The notes: generated by a model from the letters alone, not told the origin. A stretch of 53,268 nt of DNA from an uncultured Clostridia bacterium (GCA_947174885.1 CAMWKO010000018.1:1-53268), one strand, 5' to 3'; positions 1-10,174 are shown, counted from the stretch's first letter. Made by a program: numbers and translations.

Positions 1-107
1 TTTTAGTAATATATATTGCAGAATCTAAAATTAATAAATAAAGTTAAAGTATGAAAGCATATAAATAGAAATGGACATATTAAAGACTAATGAAAGGAGA
101 TAGGAAA

Positions 108-2141
108 ATGAAAAAGTCAGATTTGGGATTGGCCTTATATCTTTTAGCTGCTATTGTATTTCTCATTATTCCTATTCCTAGTGGACTATTAGATGCATTA
201 TTGGCACTGAATATTGCAGTGGCACTTACAGTTTTATTTAATGCATTATTTTCAAAGGAAGCACTTAGTATGTCTTCCTTCCCTTCATTGCTTTTATTAA
301 CAACCTTATTCAGAATTTCTTTAAATGTATCATCTACAAAGCTTATCCTTGGTTCAGGTGACCCTGGAAAGGTAGTAGAAACCTTTGGTGAATTCGTAGG
401 TGGTGGTGATTTAATTATAGGTATTATAGTATTTGTAATACTTCTTATTGTTCAGTTTATGGTTATTAATAAAGGTTCTGAAAGAGTTGCAGAGGTAACA
501 GCCAGATTTACACTTGATGCTATGCCGGGTAAACAGATGGCTATTGATGCAGACTTAAATACAGGAGCAATAAATGATAAGCAGGCAAAAGAGAGAAGAG
601 AAAAACTACAGGAAGAATCAGCATTCTTTGGAGCTATGGATGGTGCTGTTAAGTATGTAAAGGGAGATGCCCTTGCAGGTCTTATGATTACTGTTATTAA
701 TATGGTAGGCGGTATTGTAATGGGTGTTATGAGACAGGGTTTGGAGCTTGAGAGTGCTTTAAATAAATATACTATTCTTACGATTGGAGACGGACTTGTT
801 AGTTCGATTCCTTCATTACTTATTTCTTTGGCAACAGGTTTGATAATTACTAAAGCTTCCAAGGAAGCAGATATGGGAGATACTGTATTTTCTCAGTTAT
901 TCTCTATACCAAAGGTACTTTGGTCAGTAGGTGGTACATTAATATTTCTTGGGATTTTTTCTGAACTTCCAATATACATATTTGTGCCATTAGGTGGTGT
1001 ATGTATCTATTTAGGCATGAGGCTTAGAGACAGTCAGGGAATTTCACAGATAGAAGAAGAGGTCGAAGCGGAAGAAACAGAGGCAGAGGAGATACGAAGA
1101 CCGGAAAATGTGGTATCCTTATTACAGGTTGACCCTATTGAGTTAGAGTTTGGATATGGTATAATTCCATTAGCGGATGTAAATCAGGGAGGAGATTTGC
1201 TTGACAGGGTAGTAATGATACGTAGGCAGATTGCATTAGAATTAGGTGCAGTTGTACCTATTATACGACTTAGAGATAATATACAGCTGAATCCAAATCA
1301 GTATATTATAAAAATAAAAGGAATTCAGGTAAGTGAGGGTGAAATTTTATTTGACCATTATCTGGCTATGAATCCGGGTATGGTAGAGGAAGAAATCACG
1401 GGTATTCCTACTTTTGAACCATCCTTCCATTTGCCTGCTATATGGATTACAGAAAATCAGAGAGAAAGAGCAGAGTCTTTAGGATATACAGTTGTTGACC
1501 CTCCTTCAATTATAGCAACTCATCTTACAGAGATTGTAAGAAGACATATTGATGAGTTACTTACAAGACAGGATGTTCAAAATCTTGTTTCAAATGTAAA
1601 AGAGTCAAATCCTACTCTTGTTGATGAGCTAGTACCAAAGCTTCTTGGAGTTGGTGAAATACAAAAGGTATTACAAAATCTTCTTAGAGAAGGAGTATCC
1701 ATAAGAGACTTAGTTACGATTATGGAGAACTTGGCTGACCATGCAGTAACAACGAGAGATATAGACATTCTTACGGAATATAGCAGACAGAGCTTAAAGA
1801 GAGCAATTTCAAGCAAGTTTTTTGCACCTAATGAAACTACAAGTGTAGTGACTTTGGATCCTCAAATTGAACAGGAAATAATGTCTTCCGTAAAACAGAC
1901 AGAGCAAGGCTCATTTATTTCATTAGATCCTGCTAGAGCTCAGAAGATTATAAACAGTGTTAAGCAGGAAACGGAAAAACTTGAGAATATGGGAAAAGTA
2001 CCTATTATAGTTACTTCACCTATAGTCAGAATATATTTTAAGAAATTAACAGAAGAATATTTTAAGGATTTGATTGTTATATCTTACAATGAAATTGAAT
2101 CAAATATTGAATTACAGTCAGTAGGGATGGTGAGCGCATAA
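108..2141 (+). CDS. flhA: Flagellar export apparatus protein FlhA
   Basis: FlhA is the large inner-membrane subunit of the flagellar type III export gate; its cytoplasmic domain docks chaperone-substrate complexes. The 677-residue product has about eight hydrophobic segments in the first ~310 residues, the FHIPEP-family region between them (SERVAEVTARFTLDAMPGKQ, then a conserved D-A-D-L-N-x-G-x-I), and a long soluble C-terminal half from about residue 340. An upstream in-frame ATG at 90 exists, but AAAGGAG at 93-99 lies correctly only before the ATG at 108, so I choose 108. It is the first gene visible of a fla/che operon that probably continues upstream of the window. Its stop overlaps the flhF start (TAATG), which suggests translational coupling. 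Bases 1-107 hold no recognisable gene. Confidence 0.96.
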   Translation: MKKSDLGLALYLLAAIVFLIIPIPSGLLDALLALNIAVALTVLFNALFSKEALSMSSFPSLLLLTTLFRISLNVSSTKLILGSGDPGKVVETFGEFVGGGDLIIGIIVFVILLIVQFMVINKGSERVAEVTARFTLDAMPGKQMAIDADLNTGAINDKQAKERREKLQEESAFFGAMDGAVKYVKGDALAGLMITVINMVGGIVMGVMRQGLELESALNKYTILTIGDGLVSSIPSLLISLATGLIITKASKEADMGDTVFSQLFSIPKVLWSVGGTLIFLGIFSELPIYIFVPLGGVCIYLGMRLRDSQGISQIEEEVEAEETEAEEIRRPENVVSLLQVDPIELEFGYGIIPLADVNQGGDLLDRVVMIRRQIALELGAVVPIIRLRDNIQLNPNQYIIKIKGIQVSEGEILFDHYLAMNPGMVEEEITGIPTFEPSFHLPAIWITENQRERAESLGYTVVDPPSIIATHLTEIVRRHIDELLTRQDVQNLVSNVKESNPTLVDELVPKLLGVGEIQKVLQNLLREGVSIRDLVTIMENLADHAVTTRDIDILTEYSRQSLKRAISSKFFAPNETTSVVTLDPQIEQEIMSSVKQTEQGSFISLDPARAQKIINSVKQETEKLENMGKVPIIVTSPIVRIYFKKLTEEYFKDLIVISYNEIESNIELQSVGMVSA

Positions 2142-3319
2142 TGATAATCAAGAAATTTCAAGCATCGACAGAAACTGAGGCTATGATGATGGCTAAAGAA
2201 GAAATGGGAAGTTCTGCAGTTATCATGAATATAAAAACTATAAAACAGAGAGGCTTAGCAAGGTTTTTTAAAAATGATATAGTAGAAGTTACAGCTGCTC
2301 TGGAAGAAAGATTAAATACAGATAAGATTCCAACCAAAACGATTGATTTGGTAGCTAAAGAGCAGATAATGCCTGAGTTGGAGAATCCAAAGACAAATGC
2401 AATAGAAGAAAAGCTTAATAATCTTCAAAATATGCTTGAAAGCAAGATTAATAGTAATGAAAAGGAATTAGAAGAAAAGTTTGAAAAAAAGAATGATAGT
2501 GACGAAGAAAATAGTGTAAACTTAAAATTCATTCAACTTGTATATAGACAGCTGATTGAAAATGAGGTAGATGAAAAATATGCCAATCAGATAATAGGAG
2601 AAATAGAAAATTCTTTAAAAAAAGAATCTACTGTAGACAGTATTTTGGCAGGAATCTATCAAAAGATTATATTAAAGCTTGGACAGCCAAAGCCTATTGA
2701 GGCAAATGAAAAACATAGAAAAATAGTGTTTTTTGTAGGTCCGACGGGAGTTGGAAAAACTACAACTATTGCAAAGCTGGCATCTTATTTTAAACTTGAA
2801 AAAAAGATAAAGCTTGCACTTATTACTTCAGATACTTATAGAATAGCAGCAGTTGAACAGTTGAGAACATATGCCAATATATTGGATTTACCGCTATCGG
2901 TTGTATATACTTTAGAAGAGTTTAATATGGCGGTTAAGATGTTTGATAGCTATGACCTTATACTTGTAGATACAGCAGGCCGTTCTCATAAAAACAATGA
3001 ACAGTGTAATGAGATGTTTCATTTAATTGAAGATTGTTCTATTGGTGAAAATCTAAAAAAAGAGATATATCTTGTACTTAGCGCAGCTACAAAATACAAG
3101 GATCTGATAATGATAAATGATGTTTATAAGCATTTAAAGAAATATAATATTATATTTACAAAATTAGATGAAACTACATGCTTAGGGAATATACTTAATA
3201 TGAAGCTGGCTACAAATGTACCACTTTCATATGTTACAAGTGGACAAGCCGTTCCGGATGATATTGCTATAATTGATGCTCAGAAAATAGCAAGAAATCT
3301 TCTTGGTGGTAATGAATAA
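2141..3319 (+). CDS. flhF: Flagellar SRP-like GTPase FlhF
   Basis: FlhF is an SRP-family GTPase that sets flagellar position and number together with FlhG. The 392-residue protein has a charged, low-complexity N-terminal region with coiled-coil character (about residues 60-130), then the NG GTPase core. Visible are the P-loop GPTGVGKTTT near residue 200, the SRP-type DTYRIAAVEQLRTYA insertion motif, the G3 motif DTAGRS and the G4-like TKLDE. The start overlaps the last base of flhA, and flhG follows after 20 bases. Length and motif order are normal for the family. Confidence 0.95.
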   Translation: MIIKKFQASTETEAMMMAKEEMGSSAVIMNIKTIKQRGLARFFKNDIVEVTAALEERLNTDKIPTKTIDLVAKEQIMPELENPKTNAIEEKLNNLQNMLESKINSNEKELEEKFEKKNDSDEENSVNLKFIQLVYRQLIENEVDEKYANQIIGEIENSLKKESTVDSILAGIYQKIILKLGQPKPIEANEKHRKIVFFVGPTGVGKTTTIAKLASYFKLEKKIKLALITSDTYRIAAVEQLRTYANILDLPLSVVYTLEEFNMAVKMFDSYDLILVDTAGRSHKNNEQCNEMFHLIEDCSIGENLKKEIYLVLSAATKYKDLIMINDVYKHLKKYNIIFTKLDETTCLGNILNMKLATNVPLSYVTSGQAVPDDIAIIDAQKIARNLLGGNE

Positions 3320-3339
3320 TACCTAAGGAGGAAAATAAG

Positions 3340-4218
3340 ATGGATCAGGCAGAAAAATTAAGAAACATAGTTAAATTACAAAATCAGCAAAATGACAGAG
3401 CAGCAAGAGTCATCACGGTAACAAGTGGTAAGGGTGGAGTAGGAAAATCCAGTACAGCTATAAATATAGCAATGCAGTTTAGAAAAATGGATAAAAGCGT
3501 AATTATATTTGATGCAGATTTTGGTTTGGCAAATATTGAAGTAATGTTTGGAGCCATTCCTAAATATAATCTATCAGATATGATATATAAAGGTAAGGAT
3601 TTTAAAGATATTATAGTAAAAGGACCAATGGATATTGGTTTTATTTCAGGGGGGTCCGGAATAAGTGGTCTGGGCAACATGGACAGAGATCAGGTGGGGT
3701 ATTTAGTCTATAAGCTAAAGGAGTTAGAATCTTTAGCGGATATAATAATTATAGATACAGGTGCAGGAATTTCAGATAGTGTATTGGAGTTTGTAACTAC
3801 ATCTTCCGAGGTGGTGCTTGTTACTACACCAGAACCTACATCTATAACTGATGCTTATGCATTGCTTAAATCATTAGGCACAAGAGTAGGATTTGAAAAG
3901 GAAAGTACCAAGATAAAGATATTGGCGAATAAAGTTTCAAATTATGATGAGGGTAGAAATTTATACAATAAGCTAAATCTTGTAGTTGATAAATTTCTAA
4001 AGATTGAGTTGGAATTTTTGGGAATTGTTCCGGTAGACAATAATATGTCGAAGGCAGTAATACAGCAAAAGCCTGTATCAATGCTTTACCCTAATTCGCC
4101 GGGAACAAAAGCATATGAAGAAATAGCAGTAGCATTACTTGAAGACAGAGAAGGCAAGGATATAAAGAAAAAGGGAATAGCAGCAGCATTTACAGGTATG
4201 TTTAAGAAAACGCAATAA
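3340..4218 (+). CDS. flhG: MinD/ParA-like ATPase FlhG
   Basis: FlhG (YlxH, FleN) is a MinD-type ATPase that antagonises or stimulates FlhF and limits flagellar number. The 292 residues begin with a short basic/amphipathic segment like the FlhF-activating helix of the family, followed by the deviant Walker A motif SGKGGVGKSS (about residues 28-37), FDADFGLANIEVMFG, and the Walker B-like IIIIDTGAGIS. The C-terminal ~25 residues are rich in Lys and hydrophobics, consistent with a membrane-targeting tail. AAGGAGG lies upstream at proper distance. It is directly after flhF, the usual pairing. Confidence 0.94.
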   Translation: MDQAEKLRNIVKLQNQQNDRAARVITVTSGKGGVGKSSTAINIAMQFRKMDKSVIIFDADFGLANIEVMFGAIPKYNLSDMIYKGKDFKDIIVKGPMDIGFISGGSGISGLGNMDRDQVGYLVYKLKELESLADIIIIDTGAGISDSVLEFVTTSSEVVLVTTPEPTSITDAYALLKSLGTRVGFEKESTKIKILANKVSNYDEGRNLYNKLNLVVDKFLKIELEFLGIVPVDNNMSKAVIQQKPVSMLYPNSPGTKAYEEIAVALLEDREGKDIKKKGIAAAFTGMFKKTQ

Positions 4219-4266
4219 CTATTTATTAAGCAGGAATAGAAAACTTGAAGTATTAGGAGGCAAGAA

Positions 4267-5004
4267 ATGCTAAGTAAAATAATAGGTGTTGGTAATAAAA
4301 TTGAATTGACCAGAGTAAGCCAGACTTCAAGTGGTACACTTGGAGATATTGATGAAAACAAAGTATATGTGAGCCAGGTGTATGACATTATTGATGAAGA
4401 CAGAATTAAAATAGCCGTTCCAGTAGATGGTAGAAAAGTTGTGCTTATGCCAAATAATGTAAGAATTGATGCATGCTTTTATACTAGCAAGGGTTTATAT
4501 CAGGGCAGATTTGTAATTGTTGACAGATATAAAGAGGGAAACATAATGATTCAAGTCATAGAACTTATTAATGAACTAAAAAAATTCCAAAGACGACAAT
4601 ATTTCAGACTTGACTGCACTATGAGTATTACATATAAGGTTATTGAAGAAGAAAATGTAGAAGAATATTACCAGATTGAGGATTTATCAAAAGAATTGGA
4701 AAAGGAAATTCTCCTTCCTGCTATTGCTTTAGACCTCAGTGGTGGCGGTATGAGATTTGTTTCAAGGAAAAGACATAATAAAGATGACATGTTGGCAATT
4801 TTACTTGGAATAAATTATGGTGAAATAATAAAACAATATGGAATACTTGCAAAGGTAATAGGAGTAAACACCTCTAAGAGCAATAGTAGTCTGTATGAGC
4901 ATAGGGTTGAGTTTAGTAACGTAACAAGCGGTGTCAGAGAAGACATTATTAAATATATATTTGATGAAGAAAGAAAGCGGCGAAAGAAGGAAAGCGGTCA
5001 ATGA
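4267..5004 (+). CDS. PilZ-domain c-di-GMP receptor, YcgR/YpfB-like
   Basis: This 245-residue protein probably binds c-di-GMP and brakes or modulates flagellar rotation, as YcgR-type proteins do. The N-terminal ~100 residues fit the YcgR-N (PilZN) beta-barrel. A C-terminal PilZ domain is marked by RRQYFRLD near residue 109, giving the RxxxR nucleotide-binding motif, and DLSGGGMRF near residue 156, giving the D/NxSxxG motif. It is in the fla/che operon between flhG and cheB and overlaps cheB by 4 bases (ATGA). Its position indicates a chemotaxis/motility role; the ligand is a family-based inference. Confidence 0.9.
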   Translation: MLSKIIGVGNKIELTRVSQTSSGTLGDIDENKVYVSQVYDIIDEDRIKIAVPVDGRKVVLMPNNVRIDACFYTSKGLYQGRFVIVDRYKEGNIMIQVIELINELKKFQRRQYFRLDCTMSITYKVIEEENVEEYYQIEDLSKELEKEILLPAIALDLSGGGMRFVSRKRHNKDDMLAILLGINYGEIIKQYGILAKVIGVNTSKSNSSLYEHRVEFSNVTSGVREDIIKYIFDEERKRRKKESGQ

Positions 5005-6182
5005 ATAAAAAAAACATTTTAGTAGTGGATGACTCTGCACTTATGAGAAGACTTATATCTGATATAATAAATTCAGATAATCGGTTTATAGTGAAGGATT
5101 TAGCTACTAATGGAATAGAGGGACTTGATTATATAGTAAAGAACCATGCTAAATACGATGCTGTTATCCTGGATGTGAATATGCCTAAAATGAATGGATT
5201 AGAGCTTCTGGAACAACTTCAAAAGCATTGTATTAAGATAACGGTTATTATGGTAAGTACTCTTACCAAGGAAGGTGCTAAAGAGACAATTATAGCTTTA
5301 GAAAGAGGAGCTTTCGACTTTATTACAAAGCCCGAAAATTACCTTGAAGCGAAAGAGAATAGCTTTAAAAATCGACTATTAGATATGTTAGTTGTGGCTA
5401 CAGGTGCTCCTGCCATTACACAAGCTGCTGATATGAGTGTAAAGGAAACATCAAGAGCTGAAAAGACGTCAATGAAGCGTCAGGAAGCTTTTTCTTTGAA
5501 TTCAAAAAATAATGATGAAAAGAATTATGTAGCTGTAAACAAACGTATGCAATTTGCTCCACATAAGAGATATACCGGTAAAAAGGAAGGTAAGAATAAA
5601 CTGGTTGCATTAGCGTGCTCTACAGGAGGACCAAAATCATTGCAATTAGTTATACCTAAATTACCTGCCAATTTAGATGCACCGGTAATTTTAGTACAAC
5701 ATATGCCGTCAGGTTTCACCAATTCATTAGCACAAAGACTAAACGATATTAGTAATGTCAGTGTTAAAGAAGCTGCTGATGGTGATATTTTGAAAAAAGG
5801 TTATGTTTATATTGCTCCGGGTGGAAGGCAGATGAAGGTTTGCAAGACAAATGCTGGATACAAAATAGCAATTCTTGATGAACCTGCAAGGGATGGATTA
5901 AAGCCTTGCGCAAATATCATGTATGAATCACTTATGAATTCGGATTATGATGAAATTACATGTGTTATTTTAACCGGTATGGGTGCCGATGGTACAAATG
6001 GAATCGGAATGCTTGGTGAAAAGAAAGAATTATATGTTATTGCCCAGGATGAAGAGACCAGTGTTGTTTATGGAATGCCCAGAGCCATTGCAGAGGCAAA
6101 GCAAGTGGATGAAGTTGTATCACTGGACAAAATTGCCGATGCTATTACTAAGAACGTGGGGGTGCTAAACAATGGATGTTAG
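5001..6182 (+). CDS. cheB: Protein-glutamate methylesterase/deamidase CheB
   Basis: CheB removes methyl groups from (and deamidates) chemoreceptor glutamates when phosphorylated by CheA. The 393-residue product has an N-terminal receiver domain (VVDDSALMRR; phosphoacceptor Asp58 in LDVNMP; TKPE near 108), a variable linker of about 60 residues, and a C-terminal methylesterase domain with the Ser of ACSTGGPKS, the His of VQHMPSGFT and the Asp of TGMGADG as expected catalytic triad. It overlaps PilZ by 4 bases and cheA by 11 bases, so it is tightly coupled in the operon. Confidence 0.96.
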   Translation: MNKKNILVVDDSALMRRLISDIINSDNRFIVKDLATNGIEGLDYIVKNHAKYDAVILDVNMPKMNGLELLEQLQKHCIKITVIMVSTLTKEGAKETIIALERGAFDFITKPENYLEAKENSFKNRLLDMLVVATGAPAITQAADMSVKETSRAEKTSMKRQEAFSLNSKNNDEKNYVAVNKRMQFAPHKRYTGKKEGKNKLVALACSTGGPKSLQLVIPKLPANLDAPVILVQHMPSGFTNSLAQRLNDISNVSVKEAADGDILKKGYVYIAPGGRQMKVCKTNAGYKIAILDEPARDGLKPCANIMYESLMNSDYDEITCVILTGMGADGTNGIGMLGEKKELYVIAQDEETSVVYGMPRAIAEAKQVDEVVSLDKIADAITKNVGVLNNGC

Positions 6183-8253
6183 CCAATACTTAGAGATTTT
6201 TATTGATGAAACTAAAGAACATTTACAAACACTTAGCGAACAGCTTATGATTCTTGAACAGGAACCGAAGAATGAAGAGAGTATTAATGAAATCTTCAGA
6301 GCGGCACACTCATTAAAGGGTATGGCTGGTACTATGGGTTTCAAGAGAATGCAGCATCTTACACATATGATGGAAAATGCGTTCTCAGAGGTACGTAGTG
6401 GTAATCTAAATGTTACCGAAGATTTAGTAGATATTTTATTCCAATGCTTAGATGCATTGGAAGCGTATTTAGACCTTATCATGGATTCCGCAGATGAAGG
6501 AACGGAAGATAATGAAGCAATTATTACAAGATTAAATAATTTTATGTCTGGCGGTTCAAATGCACCTGCTCCGGTAGCAAAAGCAGAAGAGCCAAAGAAA
6601 GAAGAAAAACCTGAAGGTGGTTCACCAAATACTAAAAATATTAAATTAGCAGATTTTGAAATTCATGCGATTAATGAAGCACTTGAAAAAGGCTTAAATG
6701 TATATACGTTTACTGTATATGTTGATGAAAACTGTATACTTAAAGCGGCAAGAGCATTTTTGGTATTTAAGGCCATTGAAGAATTAGGTGAAATTATTAA
6801 ATCTAATCCTTCTGTACAGGATATTGAAGATGAAAAATTTGATTTAAGTTTTGATTTGTTTATTATTTCAGGTGAGAGCATAGATAAGGTTAAAGCTGCT
6901 ATTGAAAATGTATCAGAGATAAAAGGTACAGAAAGTAATAAGATTTCTGAAAAGATTTCTAATGGAGTAATTACAGAAGAAAAACCTAAACAGGAAGAAG
7001 TAAAGGAAACTGTTCCGGCGACTACCTCAAATGTTCCTGAGAAGCCTAAAACTGCTCAGGCACCAGCTAATAAAACATCAGGTAAACCGGTTGTTAACAG
7101 AACTGTAAGAGTAGATATTGAAAAATTAGATGTTCTTATGAATCTTGTTAGCGAGCTTATTATTGCTAAAAACGGATTGGTATCTGTTAGTGCAACAGAG
7201 GGAAATGGAGAAAATTCTCAAAGCTTTAATGAACAGATTGAATATCTTGAGAGAGTTACAACAAACCTTCACGAATCAGTTATGAAAGTTCGTATGATGC
7301 CTATTGAGACAGTTACCCAGAAGTTCCCTAAGATGATAAGAGACCTTTCTAAGAAACTTGAAAAACAGATGAAGCTTACAATCACCGGTGAAGATACAGA
7401 ACTTGACCGTACCGTTATTGATGAAATCGGTGATCCACTCCAGCATTTGCTTAGAAATTCTGCTGACCACGGTCTTGAGAGTTCAGAACTTAGAGCTGAA
7501 AGAGGAAAGGATCCGGTTGGAAGTATTGTATTAAATGCATATCAGGATGGTAATAATGTAGTAATTGAGGTAGGTGATGATGGTAATGGTATTGACGTTG
7601 AAAAGGTAAGAGATAAAGCTCTTGAAAAGGGTAATATTACACCTGAACAGGCTGAGACGATGACGGACAAAGAAGTTATTGATTTGTTGTTTAAACCTAG
7701 CTTCTCAACAGCAAAGAAGGTTACGGATGTTTCAGGAAGAGGTGTTGGACTTGATGTTGTTAAGACTAAGATTGAATCACTTGGTGGTGATATTGAGGTT
7801 AAGACAGAATTAGGAGAAGGTAGTACGTTTATTATCAGATTGCCACTTACACTTGCTATTATTCAGGCACTTATGGTTGAAGTTGGAAATGAAAAGTATG
7901 CTATTTCATTAGGTTCAATCCAGACTATTGAAGATGTAGAAAAAACAGAAATCAAATATGTACATCAAAAAGAGGTTATTAACCTTAGAGGTAGCGTAAT
8001 ACCAATTATCAGATTACATGAAGTACTTGATATTGAAAAGGCAGATGAGGAAGCAGATACATTAACTGTTGTCATTATAAAGAAAGGCGATAGACAAGCA
8101 GGTCTTCTTATTGACAGACTTATTGGACAGCAGGAAATTGTTATCAAGTCCTTAGGCAAATATATTGCAAATAGCAGCAAATTGATTAGTGGTGCCACTA
8201 TACTTGGTGATGGTGAAGTTGCACTTATCATTGATGCTAATACATTAGTATAG
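6172..8253 (+). CDS. cheA: Chemotaxis histidine kinase CheA
   Basis: CheA autophosphorylates and passes phosphate to CheY and CheB. The 693 residues show the class II domain order: an HPt (P1) domain with His46 in FRAAHSLKG; a P2 response-regulator-binding region at about 155-255; a Lys/Pro/Thr-rich linker; P3 dimerisation helices at about 310-375; a P4 HATPase domain with HLLRNSADHGLE, VGDDGNGID and SGRGVGLDVV; and a C-terminal CheW-like P5 domain (about 565-693). It overlaps the end of cheB by 11 bases, and cheW follows after 13 bases. No cheY is seen in this window. Confidence 0.97.
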   Translation: MDVSQYLEIFIDETKEHLQTLSEQLMILEQEPKNEESINEIFRAAHSLKGMAGTMGFKRMQHLTHMMENAFSEVRSGNLNVTEDLVDILFQCLDALEAYLDLIMDSADEGTEDNEAIITRLNNFMSGGSNAPAPVAKAEEPKKEEKPEGGSPNTKNIKLADFEIHAINEALEKGLNVYTFTVYVDENCILKAARAFLVFKAIEELGEIIKSNPSVQDIEDEKFDLSFDLFIISGESIDKVKAAIENVSEIKGTESNKISEKISNGVITEEKPKQEEVKETVPATTSNVPEKPKTAQAPANKTSGKPVVNRTVRVDIEKLDVLMNLVSELIIAKNGLVSVSATEGNGENSQSFNEQIEYLERVTTNLHESVMKVRMMPIETVTQKFPKMIRDLSKKLEKQMKLTITGEDTELDRTVIDEIGDPLQHLLRNSADHGLESSELRAERGKDPVGSIVLNAYQDGNNVVIEVGDDGNGIDVEKVRDKALEKGNITPEQAETMTDKEVIDLLFKPSFSTAKKVTDVSGRGVGLDVVKTKIESLGGDIEVKTELGEGSTFIIRLPLTLAIIQALMVEVGNEKYAISLGSIQTIEDVEKTEIKYVHQKEVINLRGSVIPIIRLHEVLDIEKADEEADTLTVVIIKKGDRQAGLLIDRLIGQQEIVIKSLGKYIANSSKLISGATILGDGEVALIIDANTLV

Positions 8254-8266
8254 TGGAGGTGCTGAG

Positions 8267-8722
8267 ATGGATAATAATAAAACAGAATACAATTCAGTAC
8301 AGTACATAGTTGTCAATTTAGGTGATGAACAGTATGGTATTGATATTAAATATGTAGATAATATCGTCAGACTGCAAAAAATTACAAGAGTACCAAAGGC
8401 ACAGAATTTTTTCAATGGAGTAATTAATCTTCGTGGTGAAATAATTCCCGTAATGAGCGTAAGAAAACGTTTTGGGTTGGAGGCTGATATATTTACGGAT
8501 AAAACAAGAATTATCGTAATTAAACCCGAACAGCAGGAAGCTATTGGTATCTTAGTAGATGTGGTTAAAGAAGTAGTTACTTTAAAAGAAGACCAGATTG
8601 AAAAAGTATATGCAGATGGCAATGATGAAAAGAGTAAATTTATTACTGCGGTAGGTAAAAGTCATGATAATCTTATCTCATTAATGAATATAAATGGAGT
8701 TTTAGATTTTCAGACACTTTAA
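8267..8722 (+). CDS. cheW: Chemotaxis adaptor CheW
   Basis: CheW is the scaffold that couples chemoreceptors to CheA. The 151-residue protein is a single CheW domain with the typical opening VNLGDEQYGIDIKYV, the central NLRGEIIPVMSVRKRFG signature and a late GILVDVV segment. AGTGGAGGTG precedes the ATG. It lies between cheA and cheC in the operon, with 13- and 14-base gaps, so it is very likely cotranscribed. Confidence 0.95.
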   Translation: MDNNKTEYNSVQYIVVNLGDEQYGIDIKYVDNIVRLQKITRVPKAQNFFNGVINLRGEIIPVMSVRKRFGLEADIFTDKTRIIVIKPEQQEAIGILVDVVKEVVTLKEDQIEKVYADGNDEKSKFITAVGKSHDNLISLMNINGVLDFQTL

Positions 8723-8736
8723 GAAATGAGGTATAT

Positions 8737-9363
8737 ATGTCAAAAATTGACTTGAGCAATTTGGATTCAGTACAATATGATGTTTTGAAGGAAATTGGAA
8801 ATATTGGTGCTGGAAATGCAACAACCGCCTTGTCTAAAATGCTTGATGTTAAAATTGATATGAAGGTTCCAAAGGTCCAGTTGGTAGATTTTTCGGAAAT
8901 TTCAAATATAATAGCTTCTGAAGAAGATATTATGGCAGGTATTCTCCTTTATTTAGAAGGTGATGTAAACGGAATGATGATGTTCCTGTTGGAGGTTGAT
9001 TCGGCTAGAGCACTTGTTAGCAGCCTTATGGGGAAGCCTGTGGATGTGTCAAAAAAAGGTTCTCCTGATTTTGATGAAATGGAATGTTCAGCATTAAATG
9101 AAATCGGAAACATTATTACAGGTGCATATCTTTCAGCGTTGTCAGATATGACAAGACTTACAATAATATCAAGTGTGCCTGGATTGCAGATTGACATGGC
9201 GGCAAGTATATTAAGTGTACCGGCGATAGAGTTCAGCAAGATTGGTGACAGAGTGTTGCTTTTAGAAACACAGTTTGATGCCGATAGCAGTATTAACGGA
9301 TACTTTATTTTAGTACCGGAACTTGATTCGTATGATACAATATTAAATTCATTAGGTTTATAG
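8737..9363 (+). CDS. cheC: CheY-P phosphatase CheC
   Basis: CheC dephosphorylates CheY-P and is stimulated by, and regulates, CheD. The 208 residues contain the two symmetrical active-site signatures of the CheC family, LKEIGNIGAGNATTALS near the N terminus and ALNEIGNIITGAYLSALS near residue 130, each with the Glu-x2-Asn catalytic pair. It is adjacent to cheD, the known functional partner, with a 16-base gap. Confidence 0.95.
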   Translation: MSKIDLSNLDSVQYDVLKEIGNIGAGNATTALSKMLDVKIDMKVPKVQLVDFSEISNIIASEEDIMAGILLYLEGDVNGMMMFLLEVDSARALVSSLMGKPVDVSKKGSPDFDEMECSALNEIGNIITGAYLSALSDMTRLTIISSVPGLQIDMAASILSVPAIEFSKIGDRVLLLETQFDADSSINGYFILVPELDSYDTILNSLGL

Positions 9364-9379
9364 ATAGGAAGACAAAATT

Positions 9380-9868
9380 ATGGGAGAAGTCATTAAAGTA
9401 GGTATGGCTGACCTAAAGGTTTGTACAGTTCCTGATAGCTTAACTACATTAGGTCTTGGCTCTTGTGTTGGCATTGCATTATATGATAGGACAACTAAAA
9501 TAACAGGACTTGCACATATAATGTTGCCTAGCAGTAAAGAAATCTGCAATAATTCTAATATAGCAAAATTTGCTGATACAGGAATAGAAGAAACAGTTCG
9601 TCTTATGAAAGCGAAGGGTGCAAAGGTCAGCAACATAGTTGCAAAAATTGCCGGTGGTGCTCAGATGTTTGCTTTTTCTACAAATAAGAATGAAATGTTA
9701 AATGTTGGAGACCGTAATGTATATGCAGTCAAAGAAAAATTGAAAGAACTTAATATTCCGATTATTGCTGAAGATACAGGTTTGAATTTTGGAAGGACTG
9801 TAATTATAGATTCAGAAACAGGAATTTATACAATCAAAGCGGTTGGAAAAGATATTAAAGAAATTTGA
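9380..9868 (+). CDS. cheD: Chemoreceptor glutamine deamidase CheD
   Basis: CheD deamidates chemoreceptor glutamines and modulates CheC. The 162-residue protein carries the catalytic Cys29 in LGLGSCVGIALYD and His46 in GLAHIMLP, with the conserved KIAGGAQMF and EDTGLNFGR blocks later. It follows cheC and precedes a small membrane protein by 9 bases. Length is normal. Confidence 0.95.
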   Translation: MGEVIKVGMADLKVCTVPDSLTTLGLGSCVGIALYDRTTKITGLAHIMLPSSKEICNNSNIAKFADTGIEETVRLMKAKGAKVSNIVAKIAGGAQMFAFSTNKNEMLNVGDRNVYAVKEKLKELNIPIIAEDTGLNFGRTVIIDSETGIYTIKAVGKDIKEI

Positions 9869-9877
9869 GGAACTATA

Positions 9878-10174
9878 ATGAAAGAGCGATTTAAATATAT
9901 TCCATCAATTGTGATGCTTTTAGCTGGATTTATAGCATGCATAACTACTATAGTAAATAAATATGATATTATAGAAACATTAATTATTATATTAGTGGTT
10001 TTAGTATCGTTTTATATAGTGGGTCTTATAATTAGAGCTTTATTTAATAAATTCATTATAGTAGAAGTGATAGAAGGAATAAAAGAAAGTGAAGAAGCCG
10101 TTGAAGGAGAAGAAGATGAAAACCCTGAGGCTTCTGAAGCTTCCTTAAATCCAGAGGAAGAAAGTGAAGTGTAA
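9878..10174 (+). CDS. Small two-helix membrane protein of the fla/che operon
   Basis: I do not recognise a family for this 98-residue protein. It has two hydrophobic segments (about residues 10-25 and 33-52) and a strongly acidic C-terminal tail rich in Glu. TGAGGAACT sits before the ATG and the gene is 9 bases after cheD, so it is surely in the operon. Short membrane proteins occur between cheD and the sigma gene in other Clostridia. Its role may be flagellar, but that rests only on position. Confidence 0.8.
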   Translation: MKERFKYIPSIVMLLAGFIACITTIVNKYDIIETLIIILVVLVSFYIVGLIIRALFNKFIIVEVIEGIKESEEAVEGEEDENPEASEASLNPEEESEV